From assembly GCF_003148885.1 (NCBI RefSeq), contig NZ_QGHD01000003.1:62001-126000 (forward strand): a stretch of 64,000 nt of DNA, in the 5' to 3' direction. The stretch comes from Hallerella porci (GTDB lineage: Bacteria; Fibrobacterota; Fibrobacteria; Fibrobacterales; Fibrobacteraceae). Positions 17,787-25,898 of this stretch are shown one piece after another. Both the position numbers and the translations under genes were made by a program. Under the pieces are notes generated by a model. That model did no database searches. It saw only the letters and a list, made by a program, of their open reading frames with translations, and was not told where the DNA came from. Within the stretch, counting starts at the first letter, position 1. Every line of letters begins with the position of its first letter.

Positions 17787-17818
17787 TTTACATAATGTAT
17801 ATTATCGGATAATGTAAA
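17787..17818 (+). promoter_or_regulatory. Promoter/operator-like inverted repeat far upstream of rel
   Basis: TTTACAT (17787-17793) and its complement ATGTAAA (17812-17818) form an inverted repeat, with ATAAT/ATTAT nested inside. TTTACA and TAATGT (17810-17815) also have 17 nt spacing as a -35/-10 pair. Activity is inferred. Confidence 0.4.
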
Positions 17819-17838
17819 ATTATAAAAAGAACCTCGCC

Positions 17839-17863
17839 ATGCGCGCCTGTGGCGCGCATTTTC
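17839..17863 (+). terminator. Hairpin 20 nt after the upstream promoter-like site
   Basis: A perfect 9 bp stem (ATGCGCGCC/GGCGCGCAT) with a TGT loop and TTTT after it. It would stop a transcript begun at about 17822 after roughly 40 nt, so it could be an attenuator or the end of a very short RNA. Confidence 0.5.
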
Positions 17864-17923
17864 AGTTTAGTTTCGAAGCTCACAAATTCTCTTTATTCCG
17901 CATTTTTCCCTTTTCATTCCTCG

Positions 17924-17985
17924 TTTTTGTCGCATTACATTTTTGTCGCATCAAAATTTGCGGTTTTTCGGCTTTTTTGTCGCAT
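17924..17985 (+). repeat. Three exact 12 bp direct repeats TTTTTGTCGCAT upstream of rel
   Basis: Copies start at 17924, 17940 and 17974 (spacings 16 and 34). The last ends 30 nt before the rel start codon, so they sit in its promoter region. A binding site array for a regulator is possible. Confidence 0.75.
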
Positions 17986-18015
17986 TTTTGGTAAATTTTA
18001 ATGTAAAATAGAACT

Positions 18016-20163
18016 ATGGCAACGGAACTTTTACAACCGACTCAAGAACACATCATCCACGTGCTGATGAAGAAAAATCCTGCTCTGGACGAACAGAAAC
18101 TTCGGAGTGCTGTAGCTTTTATTTCGGAAGCGCATAAAGGACAATTCCGCAAGAGCGGAATGCCTTATACGGAACATCCGTATGAAGTGGCGAAGATAAT
18201 CGCCGAGATGAAACTCGATACATCTTCGGTGCTTGCGGGGCTTTTGCACGATGTCGTCGAAGACACTCAGCATTCTTTGGATGTAATTAAAACGCGATTT
18301 GGCGAAGATACCGCATTTATGGTCGATGCGGTGACGAAAATTTCTGCGGCGCAGAAACAGGGCAATAAAATTGAGCAAAAAGCGGAAACTTATCGCAAAT
18401 TCATCAGTGCGATGGCGAAAGATCCGCGCGTCATTATGATTAAAATTGCAGACCGTTTGCACAATATGCGGACTTTGCAATATATGAAGCCCGAAAAGCG
18501 AAAAATCATTGCGCAAGAAACTCTTGATATTTATACCCCACTCACCCACCGTTTTGGACTTTACCAATTCAAATCCGAGCTCGAAGATTTAGCGTTTAAA
18601 TATTTGAATCCGGTGGAATATAAGCGCATCGTCGATCATCTTCTTTCGACAAAAGAAGAACGCGAACGCTACATTAAATCGGTCGTGGGTCCGTTACAAA
18701 TTAAAATGGCGCTTGAAGATTTCGATTGCACGATTCAAGGGCGCACGAAAAATATTTACAGCATTTACGGAAAGACTTTAAGCCGCGGCTGTTCTCTTGA
18801 CGAAATTTTTGATATTTTCGCCATTCGCATTGTGGTTGAATCCATTTCGGAATGTTACCTTGCTCTCGGTTACGTGCACAATTTGTGGACGCCGCTCCAG
18901 GGACTTTTCAAAGATTACATTGCGACGCCGAAGCCGAATCTTTATCAAAGTATTCATACGACGGTGATAGGCCCCGAAAATAAAATGGTTGAAGTGCAAA
19001 TCCGTACCAAAGATATGGATTTGACAGCGGAAAAAGGTTTTGCGGCGCATTGGGCGTATAAACTGGAAACGCAGCGCAGCGGCGAAGAGCTCGAATGGTT
19101 GGATCGTTTGGCAAAACTTCAAGCGGAAATTCCAGATTCGACGGAATACTTAAACTTCCTTCGCGTGGACTTAAAAAACGAAGGCATTACCGTCTTCACG
19201 CCGAAGGGCGATTCGATTGAACTTCCCGAAGGCAGTACGGTTTTGGATTTTGCCTTTGCCGTTCACACGAAACTCGGCCTTCACTGCGTCGGCGCACGCA
19301 TTAACAACGACGTAATCAGCGCAACGAAAACGGTGCCGAGCGGAGCGACGATTCAAGTGCTTTCGAGTCACAATCAGAATCCGCTTCCCGAATGGTTGGA
19401 AATCGTCAAAACGGAAAAGGCGAAACAAGAATTGCGCCGTTGGATGCGCACGAGCATTGCGACCGAAGCGCAGACTTTGGGAAAAGAATTGTGGCAGCGC
19501 GAACTCCGTGTTTTCAAAATTCAAAAGCCCGAAGAACAACCGAAGCCCGAAGAAATTTGCGAATTTTTTAAAGTCAAATCGGTGGAAGAATTTTATGACC
19601 GTTTAGGTCTTGGCAACATGGAACTTTCGGAACTCGCGAAATTTATCCAGAAAATGCATCCGGAAAAATTCAGCGAAGCCGACCCCGAATCCCCTGTTAA
19701 AATTTTCGTCACCGACCAAGCTGACGAATCGCAGCTCCCCGTTGAAGTCGGAAATGAATCGAGTTTGCTCATTCATTTTGCCAGTTGCTGCTCCCCGATT
19801 CCGGGCGAACCGATTATGGGCGCGTTAATGCCGAAGCAAGGAATTGAAGTGCATCGCAAAGATTGCGAACATCTTTTGCAAATTCCAGAAAGCCGCCGCA
19901 TTTCGATGGAATGGAATCGCGATTCGAAAAAAGAATTCTCGGTACATTTGAAAGTCGAAACCGATGACCGCAAAGGCATTACCGCAGAAATTCTCGATGA
20001 AATGAATAAAGCAAAAGTTTTCATTGAACGGATGAGCGTTGTCTCGGCGAAAAAATCTGGACGCATTCGTTTGGTTTTCCGCATTGCCCGCCGCGATTTG
20101 CTAGAACGTTTAATGGAATCTATCCGTTCTGTTTCCGGAGTTCGTGAGGTTACCCGCTTATGA
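18016..20163 (+). CDS. rel: Bifunctional (p)ppGpp synthetase/hydrolase
   Basis: Makes and degrades the stringent-response alarmone. 715 aa with the full Rel/SpoT architecture. The HD hydrolase domain keeps HDVVED (about 77-82), so hydrolysis should be active. The synthetase domain (about 235-350) has FDIFAIRIVV and PNLYQSIHTTVIGP and VEVQIRTKDMD. The TGS domain (about 385-445) starts VFTPKGDSIELPEG and the ACT domain closes the C-terminus (VHLKVETDDRKGITAEIL). No ribosome-binding site precedes ATG; TAAAAT at 18004-18009 is 6 nt from it, as in mfd and dapA. The stop overlaps the next gene by 4 nt (ATGA). Confidence 0.95.
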   Translation: MATELLQPTQEHIIHVLMKKNPALDEQKLRSAVAFISEAHKGQFRKSGMPYTEHPYEVAKIIAEMKLDTSSVLAGLLHDVVEDTQHSLDVIKTRFGEDTAFMVDAVTKISAAQKQGNKIEQKAETYRKFISAMAKDPRVIMIKIADRLHNMRTLQYMKPEKRKIIAQETLDIYTPLTHRFGLYQFKSELEDLAFKYLNPVEYKRIVDHLLSTKEERERYIKSVVGPLQIKMALEDFDCTIQGRTKNIYSIYGKTLSRGCSLDEIFDIFAIRIVVESISECYLALGYVHNLWTPLQGLFKDYIATPKPNLYQSIHTTVIGPENKMVEVQIRTKDMDLTAEKGFAAHWAYKLETQRSGEELEWLDRLAKLQAEIPDSTEYLNFLRVDLKNEGITVFTPKGDSIELPEGSTVLDFAFAVHTKLGLHCVGARINNDVISATKTVPSGATIQVLSSHNQNPLPEWLEIVKTEKAKQELRRWMRTSIATEAQTLGKELWQRELRVFKIQKPEEQPKPEEICEFFKVKSVEEFYDRLGLGNMELSELAKFIQKMHPEKFSEADPESPVKIFVTDQADESQLPVEVGNESSLLIHFASCCSPIPGEPIMGALMPKQGIEVHRKDCEHLLQIPESRRISMEWNRDSKKEFSVHLKVETDDRKGITAEILDEMNKAKVFIERMSVVSAKKSGRIRLVFRIARRDLLERLMESIRSVSGVREVTRL

Positions 20164-20744
20164 TGACCCTTTCCCACCCCGTTGAAGATCAAACTGTTCG
20201 GAATCGCGCATTTAATTGTCGGATGCGCAATCGCCGTTATGAAGAAGTCTTTTACGCTTTTTCTGCGCTTTCGCCGATTATGACTCAAACCAATGTGACA
20301 AATCGTCGTGAATGGTTTGCTGCCATCGGTGAAAAAACTGCAGTTTGTGAAACTTCTCTCGAAGCCTGCCTCGAATATGCGCAGGCTTCTGTCTTTTTTG
20401 GAAAAATTGAAAAAATCGGGCGCTATTCTTCGGAAAATCCCCGCGGCATTTTACAAGAAGAATTGCTTCTCGTTTACTTTTTGAGCGAATTGCAATCGAC
20501 GACGCGGTATCTGCTTTCGCGCATTGAAACCGACAAAGAATTGCAAAATATGGATTCGGAAATGGAAACGAAAAAAAGTGGCGCATACGTTTCTGGATTC
20601 ATTTCGAATATGCACAAAAATTTGAATGCGTTAAATCTCGCGACCGAAAAAGAATTCCGCGATTTGCACACGCATATCAAAGAACGTTTTGAAATTGGTA
20701 ATGAACTTTTTGGGACACTGCAAGAGGTGCAGCATTTCTACTAA
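20160..20744 (+). CDS. Conserved-looking hypothetical protein coupled to rel
   Basis: 194 aa, unrecognised. It starts at an ATGATG that overlaps the rel stop by 4 nt, with GAGGT 9 nt upstream, and ends 12 nt before nuoA. The sequence is mostly helical: ETSLEACLEYAQASVFFGKIEKIG, EELLLVYFLSELQSTTRYLLSRIETD, and LNALNLATEKEFRDLHTHIKERF; no signal peptide, no membrane segment, no Cys/His metal motif. A later start at the internal Met (MTQTNVTNRREW) is possible, because the first 40 residues are less regular. The overlap with rel suggests co-translation, but no function can be assigned. Confidence 0.7.
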   Translation: MMTLSHPVEDQTVRNRAFNCRMRNRRYEEVFYAFSALSPIMTQTNVTNRREWFAAIGEKTAVCETSLEACLEYAQASVFFGKIEKIGRYSSENPRGILQEELLLVYFLSELQSTTRYLLSRIETDKELQNMDSEMETKKSGAYVSGFISNMHKNLNALNLATEKEFRDLHTHIKERFEIGNELFGTLQEVQHFY

Positions 20745-20756
20745 TCAAAGGTGACT

Positions 20757-21143
20757 ATGCAACTTTCCGAATATTTTATACTCATTTTCTTTCTCGTTTT
20801 AGGCGCAGGCGTCGCCGGCGGAGCAATTCTCGTCGGCTGGCTTTTAGGCCCAAAATCCAAGGTGACGAAAAATAAACTCGCACCTTATGAATGCGGCATG
20901 CAATCCGTTGGCAATGCGCGGATTCAATTCAAAGTAGGCTATTACCTCTTTGCGCTTTTGTTCCTCATTTTTGATATCGAAGCGTTATTTCTCTTCCCCG
21001 TTCTCGTCAGTTTCAAATCGATTGTCGGCGGTGAAACCGTTCTTTCACCGGCAATTGTGGCGGTGGATTTAATTGTCTTTTTAGCAATTCTTGTATGCGG
21101 GCTCGCCTATGCGTGGAAAAAAGGAGTTCTCAAATGGGAATAA
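20757..21143 (+). CDS. nuoA: NADH-quinone oxidoreductase subunit A
   Basis: 128 aa membrane subunit of complex I with three transmembrane helices. Family signatures: [20 protein letters not shown] in the loop after helix 1, and [24 protein letters not shown]. The ATG at 20757 is chosen over a GTG six bases earlier because AAAGGTG lies at the right distance. It opens the nuo operon; the start of the next gene overlaps its end by 10 nt. Confidence 0.96.
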   Translation: MQLSEYFILIFFLVLGAGVAGGAILVGWLLGPKSKVTKNKLAPYECGMQSVGNARIQFKVGYYLFALLFLIFDIEALFLFPVLVSFKSIVGGETVLSPAIVAVDLIVFLAILVCGLAYAWKKGVLKWE

Positions 21144-22390
21144 TGAATTATGTGCCGAAGGTTCTCGATCCGATTCCCGGCGGCAAAACCGTTGTCAATG
21201 CGATCGATTATATCGTGAACTGGGCGCATGCGAATTCACTTTGGCCTTTGACTTATGGCACGAGTTGTTGTGCGATTGAAATGATGTCGGCGTCGATGGC
21301 GCGTTATGATATTGCGCGTTTTGGTTCTGAAGTTTTCCGTGCATCGCCGCGTCAAGCTGACCTCTTTATTTTGGCGGGAACGATTACCGAAAAAATGGCG
21401 CCAGCAATTCAGATGCTTTGGGAACAGATTCCGGGTCCGAAGTATGTGATTGGAATGGGCGCTTGCACAATTTCGGGCGGACCATTTTACTACAACAATT
21501 ATTCGGTTGTCCGCGGGGCAGCAAATATTATTCCGGTGGATGTTTACATTCCGGGATGTCCGCCGAGACCCGAAGCACTTTTCCACGGGCTTTTAAAACT
21601 CCGCGAAAAAATTCGAGAAGAAACGCTGCGGAATCCGTGGCACGAAGGCGAATTGGATACGCGAGAATTCGGCAATCGTTACGCCGAAGCGAAGAAAGCG
21701 TGGGAAGCTCTTGAAAAAATTAAAGACGAAGAGATGAAGGAAGCCCGCGAAAAATTCAAAGCGGAAAATCCCGATTACAAATCGACTTATCGTCCTGTTC
21801 GCGTGCAAAAAGAAGCCTTCCCCGAAGTGCCGTATGCACCGCGGAAATTGCAAGGACTTTCGCAGACAGAACTTTTCCACATTGCGCAAGAAAAATGCGC
21901 AGACATTTCGGTTTACGATCAAAAAGATTCGTCTGATGAGGCATTAAATGCTCTCGAAGCGGACACTCCTTTGGACATTCAAGTTTCCAAGGAAAATTAT
22001 TTGTCGCTCGCGGAATTTTTGAAGAATGATCCGCGGACAAAATTGGATTACTTAATCGATGTGACCGCAGTCGATTGGAAAGAGCATTTCGATGTGATTG
22101 CGCAGTTGATGAGCATGGAACTCGGACACAAAGTGTTTTTACGAGTTTCTCTTCCGAAAGATGAAACTGTGCCCGAAGATAAACGGGCGACGAGCATCCT
22201 CGCGACAGTGCCTTCGATTACAGGACTTTATCCGGGCGCAAATTGGAAAGAACGCGAAGTTTATGATCTCTTCGGCATCGCTTTCGAAGGGCATCCGGAT
22301 ATGCGCCGCATCTTCCTTACCGAAGACTTCCCCGGCTATCCGCTCCGCAAAGATTTTACGCACCCGCACATGATTTTGAGGGAGGTTTAA
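21134..22390 (+). CDS. nuoBC: Fused NADH-quinone oxidoreductase subunits B and C
   Basis: 418 aa. Residues 1 to about 185 are NuoB, carrying the N2 [4Fe-4S] ligands C45, C46 ([11 protein letters not shown]), C111 ([10 protein letters not shown]) and C142 ([12 protein letters not shown]). About 190-270 is a charged helical linker ([20 protein letters not shown]). About 275-418 is NuoC, with [13 protein letters not shown] and the signature [24 protein letters not shown]. The reading frame is open throughout, so the two subunits are one chain. Start: AAGGAG 7 nt before the ATG at 21134; an in-frame ATG at 21143 is the alternative. nuoD follows after 1 nt. Confidence 0.95.
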   Translation: MGIMNYVPKVLDPIPGGKTVVNAIDYIVNWAHANSLWPLTYGTSCCAIEMMSASMARYDIARFGSEVFRASPRQADLFILAGTITEKMAPAIQMLWEQIPGPKYVIGMGACTISGGPFYYNNYSVVRGAANIIPVDVYIPGCPPRPEALFHGLLKLREKIREETLRNPWHEGELDTREFGNRYAEAKKAWEALEKIKDEEMKEAREKFKAENPDYKSTYRPVRVQKEAFPEVPYAPRKLQGLSQTELFHIAQEKCADISVYDQKDSSDEALNALEADTPLDIQVSKENYLSLAEFLKNDPRTKLDYLIDVTAVDWKEHFDVIAQLMSMELGHKVFLRVSLPKDETVPEDKRATSILATVPSITGLYPGANWKEREVYDLFGIAFEGHPDMRRIFLTEDFPGYPLRKDFTHPHMILREV

Positions 22391-22391
22391 G

Positions 22392-23531
22392 ATGAACGAA
22401 TTTTTGAACCTGCCAGGTTTTCACGAAAAATATAACGACCCGAATGCGGAAGAATTTTTCGTCAACATGGGTCCGCAGCATCCGAGTACTCACGGTGCGC
22501 TTCGTCTGCAGCTTCATTTGGACGGTGAAACGATTGTCGAAGTCGTCCCCCACTTTGGCTACATTCATCGCGGCATCGAAAAGCAAGCGGAAAGTCAAAA
22601 TTATTTGCAATACATTCACTTGTCGGATAGACAAGATTATTTGACTGCAATTCAAAATAATTTGGGCGTTTGTCTTGCCCTTGAAAAAGGCATGCACATC
22701 GGCGTGCCAGAACGCGGCGAATACATCCGCGTGATGATGGCAGAACTTGGGCGCATCGCTTCGCACTTGGTTTTTTACGGTTGCTTTGGCGGTGACTTGG
22801 GCGGTCAAACTCCGCTTATTTACGGATTCAAAGAACGCGAAATGATTCACGATATCTTTGATCAAGAAACCGGTTCGCGCTTGACGACGAATTTCTTCCG
22901 TCCGGGTGGATCGCGTTACGATGTGACGGAAAATTTCATTCCCCGTGTGAAGAAATTTTTGGAAGTTTTAAAGCCCGCGATGGAAGATTACGAAAATCTC
23001 CTTTCGACGAATTTAATCGTTTTGGAACGCACAAAAGGCGTCGGTTATCTTTCGAAAGAAGATGCGATTGCTCTCGGTTGTTCGGGTCCTGTGGCTCGCG
23101 CTTCGGGAGTCAATTACGATGTCCGCAAAAATGATCCGTATAGCATTTATGATTCGTTCGATTTCAAGGTGCCTACGGCGACGGAAGGCGATTGCTACGC
23201 CCGCTATCAAGTGCGCATCGCTGAAATTCATGAATCGATGAAAATTTTGGAACAGTGCATTGCGCGCTTCCCCGAAGGGCCTTACCGCAGTAAAGAAAAA
23301 CCGGTGCGGCTTCCGGCGGGCAGTTATTACGCAGCAAGCGAAACGGCGAAAGGATTGTATGCGACATACGTCGTGGCGACGACGGGCGATAAACCGTATC
23401 GCATTCACACGCGTGGACCGAGCTTTGCAAATCTCGCCGCATTAAATACGATGGTCAAAGGACTGAAAGTCGCTGACCTGGTCGCTGTGATGGCGACTCT
23501 TGACCCCGTCATTCCTGAAATTGATAGGTAA
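22392..23531 (+). CDS. nuoD: NADH-quinone oxidoreductase subunit D
   Basis: 379 aa, the 49 kDa subunit that forms the quinone site with NuoB. GPQHPSTHGALRLQL contains the conserved quinone-site His; GYIHRGIEKQAE, the GELGR-like AELGRIASHL, and the C-terminal MATLDPVIPEIDR are all present. Separate from NuoC here, whereas in enterobacteria C and D are fused. GAGGTTTAAG precedes ATG. Confidence 0.97.
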   Translation: MNEFLNLPGFHEKYNDPNAEEFFVNMGPQHPSTHGALRLQLHLDGETIVEVVPHFGYIHRGIEKQAESQNYLQYIHLSDRQDYLTAIQNNLGVCLALEKGMHIGVPERGEYIRVMMAELGRIASHLVFYGCFGGDLGGQTPLIYGFKEREMIHDIFDQETGSRLTTNFFRPGGSRYDVTENFIPRVKKFLEVLKPAMEDYENLLSTNLIVLERTKGVGYLSKEDAIALGCSGPVARASGVNYDVRKNDPYSIYDSFDFKVPTATEGDCYARYQVRIAEIHESMKILEQCIARFPEGPYRSKEKPVRLPAGSYYAASETAKGLYATYVVATTGDKPYRIHTRGPSFANLAALNTMVKGLKVADLVAVMATLDPVIPEIDR

Positions 23532-23534
23532 ACG

Positions 23535-24617
23535 ATGACTCCATCTATTCCAAATCCGATTGGCGACTTTATTCGGGCAAATGTTCCCATTCCCGAACTC
23601 GCTTATTTAATCAATGTCATTCTCTGTATCTGCGCCATTTGCGCGGTTGCATTCGGGAGTGCGATGGTTCTTGTGTATATGGAACGCAAAGTCTGCGCGC
23701 ATGTGCAATGTCGTTTAGGACCGATGCGTCTCGGTTTCCACGGAACAATTCAAATCGTCGCCGATACGATTAAGCTGATGCTTAAAGAAGTCTATGCGAC
23801 GAAAGGCGTCGATAAACTTCTCTTCTTTATGGCGCCGATGGTGCTTTTAACGGCTCCGTTTATGAGCCTTACGATGATTCCTTTCGGACCGAATTTACAA
23901 GTTGCCGAAGTCCCTGTCGCAGTGCCGCTCATTATCGCAGTAAACGGTTTTGGAATTCTCGGCATTCTTCTCGGCGGTTGGGCTTCGAACAATAAGTATT
24001 CGCTTCTCGGGTCTTTGCGTTCGGGCGCACAAATGATTAGCTACGAAATTTCGTATTGTCTTATTCTTCTCTTTATTGTGATGCTCGCAGGCTCTGCAAG
24101 TTTCCGCGATATTACGATGAGTCAGCAAGGAACGATCATCGATTGGTGGATTTTTAAAGCGCCCGTGATCGGTGTTATCGCATTCATTATGTTCCTCATC
24201 AGTTCGACAGCTGAATTAAATCGTGCGCCGTTTGACATCGCCGAAGCAGAACAGGAATTAACCGGCGGTTATCATACCGAATATAACGGCATGGGATTTG
24301 CCATGTTCTATCTCGCGGAATACATTAACTTGGTCACGACTTCTTCGCTTGCGACGGTCTTCTTCTTTGGCGGATTTTTGCCGCCTTGCATCGGAATTGC
24401 CGCTGTCGATCACATTTTGAATTTTGTGCCCGGAGTCATTTGGTTCTTCGTCAAAGTCTTTGTGATGATTTGGGTTTATATGATGATTCGTTGGACGTTA
24501 GTGCGCCCGCGCGTGGATCAGTTGATGAGTTTGGAATGGAAATTTCTCTTGCCGATGAATTTGATTCTTCTCGTTCTCGGTGCTGTGTTTATTTCTTTCG
24601 GATGGATCATTCAATGA
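23535..24617 (+). CDS. nuoH: NADH-quinone oxidoreductase subunit H
   Basis: 360 aa, eight-helix membrane subunit that couples the quinone site to the proton-pumping arm. YMERKVCAHVQCRLGPMRLG and the strongly conserved segment STAELNRAPFDIAEAEQEL are present. Only 3 nt separate it from nuoD, and its stop overlaps the nuoI start (ATGA). Confidence 0.96.
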   Translation: MTPSIPNPIGDFIRANVPIPELAYLINVILCICAICAVAFGSAMVLVYMERKVCAHVQCRLGPMRLGFHGTIQIVADTIKLMLKEVYATKGVDKLLFFMAPMVLLTAPFMSLTMIPFGPNLQVAEVPVAVPLIIAVNGFGILGILLGGWASNNKYSLLGSLRSGAQMISYEISYCLILLFIVMLAGSASFRDITMSQQGTIIDWWIFKAPVIGVIAFIMFLISSTAELNRAPFDIAEAEQELTGGYHTEYNGMGFAMFYLAEYINLVTTSSLATVFFFGGFLPPCIGIAAVDHILNFVPGVIWFFVKVFVMIWVYMMIRWTLVRPRVDQLMSLEWKFLLPMNLILLVLGAVFISFGWIIQ

Positions 24618-25054
24618 AGCAGTATTTTAAACGCATCATTCAATCGTTCAGCTTTTTGAAAGGCTTCTCGGTCACGGTGAAGTATTTCTTTCAGCCGAAA
24701 CGAATTGTGACGGAACAATATCCGGAAAACAAAGCGACCTTGAAAATGTATCCGCGTTTCCGCGGGCGTTTGGAAATGGTCGAAGATGAAAATGGCGAAA
24801 ATCGCTGCACCGCTTGCGGTATGTGCGAAAAGAGCTGCCCGAACGGAAGCATTAACGTGCTCCCGACGAAAAATATCGCAGGCAAAAAAGTGCTCGGCAA
24901 ATACATTTACCGTTTGGACACTTGTACGCAATGCGGCTTCTGCGTAGAAACTTGTCCGTTTGGCGCAATCCGCATGAATCAAGATTTTGAACTGGCGGAT
25001 TTTGACCGCAGCCATTTTGAATTGAAATTGAACCAAAAGGAGGGCCGCGCATGA
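24614..25054 (+). CDS. nuoI: NADH-quinone oxidoreductase subunit I
   Basis: 146 aa ferredoxin-like subunit with two [4Fe-4S] clusters: CTACGMCEKSCP and CTQCGFCVETCPFGAI. The amphipathic N-terminal helix (MKQYFKRIIQSF, GFSVTVKYFF) anchors it to the membrane arm. The ATG at 24614 overlaps the nuoH stop; its own end overlaps nuoJ by 4 nt. Confidence 0.95.
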   Translation: MKQYFKRIIQSFSFLKGFSVTVKYFFQPKRIVTEQYPENKATLKMYPRFRGRLEMVEDENGENRCTACGMCEKSCPNGSINVLPTKNIAGKKVLGKYIYRLDTCTQCGFCVETCPFGAIRMNQDFELADFDRSHFELKLNQKEGRA

Positions 25055-25596
25055 TGAGTCTCATTTCGGACGCGCTCTTTTCGGATTTGATGTTTTATGT
25101 CATCGCTCTTTTGATGATCGTCGCAGCGATTATCACGATTACCGCAAAGAATCTTTTGCAGAGCGCAGTATTTCTCATTATTTCATTTATTGGCACCGCG
25201 ATGCTTTACCTGATGCTTCACGCCGAATTTATTGCGATGGCGCAGATAATGGTTTATGCGGGCGGCGTTGTTATCTTTGTCATCTTTACTGTGCTTTTAA
25301 CGAGTCACTTGGGCGAATCCGCTTTCCGCATTAAACTTCCGCGGAATTTTATCGCGATTGCGCTTGCGGGCGGTCTTCTCTTTACTCTCGTCCGCTTCCT
25401 TTTGAAAGCGCAGGATATTCAAACGGCTGTGCCCGCATCGGCTTCGGATTATGCGACTCTCCCGCAGCTTGCGCTTCGGCTTTTGTCTGCAGATCCCGCG
25501 GGATTTTTAATTCCATTTGAACTCGTCAGCTTTATTTTGTTAGTGACTCTCATCTGCGCTATTACCGTAGCGCGTAAAATCAAGGGGGAAGAATGA
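25051..25596 (+). CDS. nuoJ: NADH-quinone oxidoreductase subunit J
   Basis: 181 aa, five membrane helices. The NuoJ signature LHAEFIAMAQIMVYAGGVVIFV with its pi-bulge-like region is clear. Starts at 25051 or the next ATG at 25054; overlaps nuoI upstream and nuoK downstream by 4 nt each. Confidence 0.94.
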   Translation: MMSLISDALFSDLMFYVIALLMIVAAIITITAKNLLQSAVFLIISFIGTAMLYLMLHAEFIAMAQIMVYAGGVVIFVIFTVLLTSHLGESAFRIKLPRNFIAIALAGGLLFTLVRFLLKAQDIQTAVPASASDYATLPQLALRLLSADPAGFLIPFELVSFILLVTLICAITVARKIKGEE

Positions 25597-25898
25597 CCCT
25601 CGAACATTGCTTAATTCTTTCGTTTATTCTTTTCGCCATCGGAACTTGCGGCGTTTTACGTCAGCGTCACATGGTCGGGATGCTCATTTCCATTGAAATT
25701 ATGCTGAACGCGGCGAATATGAATTTCATTTCGTTTGCGTATTTCAAAGCGCTCGATGCGACGGCGGGAGCCATTTTCAGCATTTTCGTCATCGCGATTA
25801 CCGCTTGCGAAATGGCGATTGCCTTAGCGATTGTGGTCAGTATGTACCGCAGACATCACAGTTTGGACGTTAACCAGTTGAGGGATATCCATGAGTGA
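25593..25898 (+). CDS. nuoK: NADH-quinone oxidoreductase subunit K
   Basis: 101 aa, three helices. The two membrane glutamates of the proton path sit in MLISIEIMLNAANMNFISF and ACEMAIALAIVVSMYRR. Overlaps nuoJ by 4 nt and nuoL by 8 nt. Confidence 0.95.
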   Translation: MTLEHCLILSFILFAIGTCGVLRQRHMVGMLISIEIMLNAANMNFISFAYFKALDATAGAIFSIFVIAITACEMAIALAIVVSMYRRHHSLDVNQLRDIHE

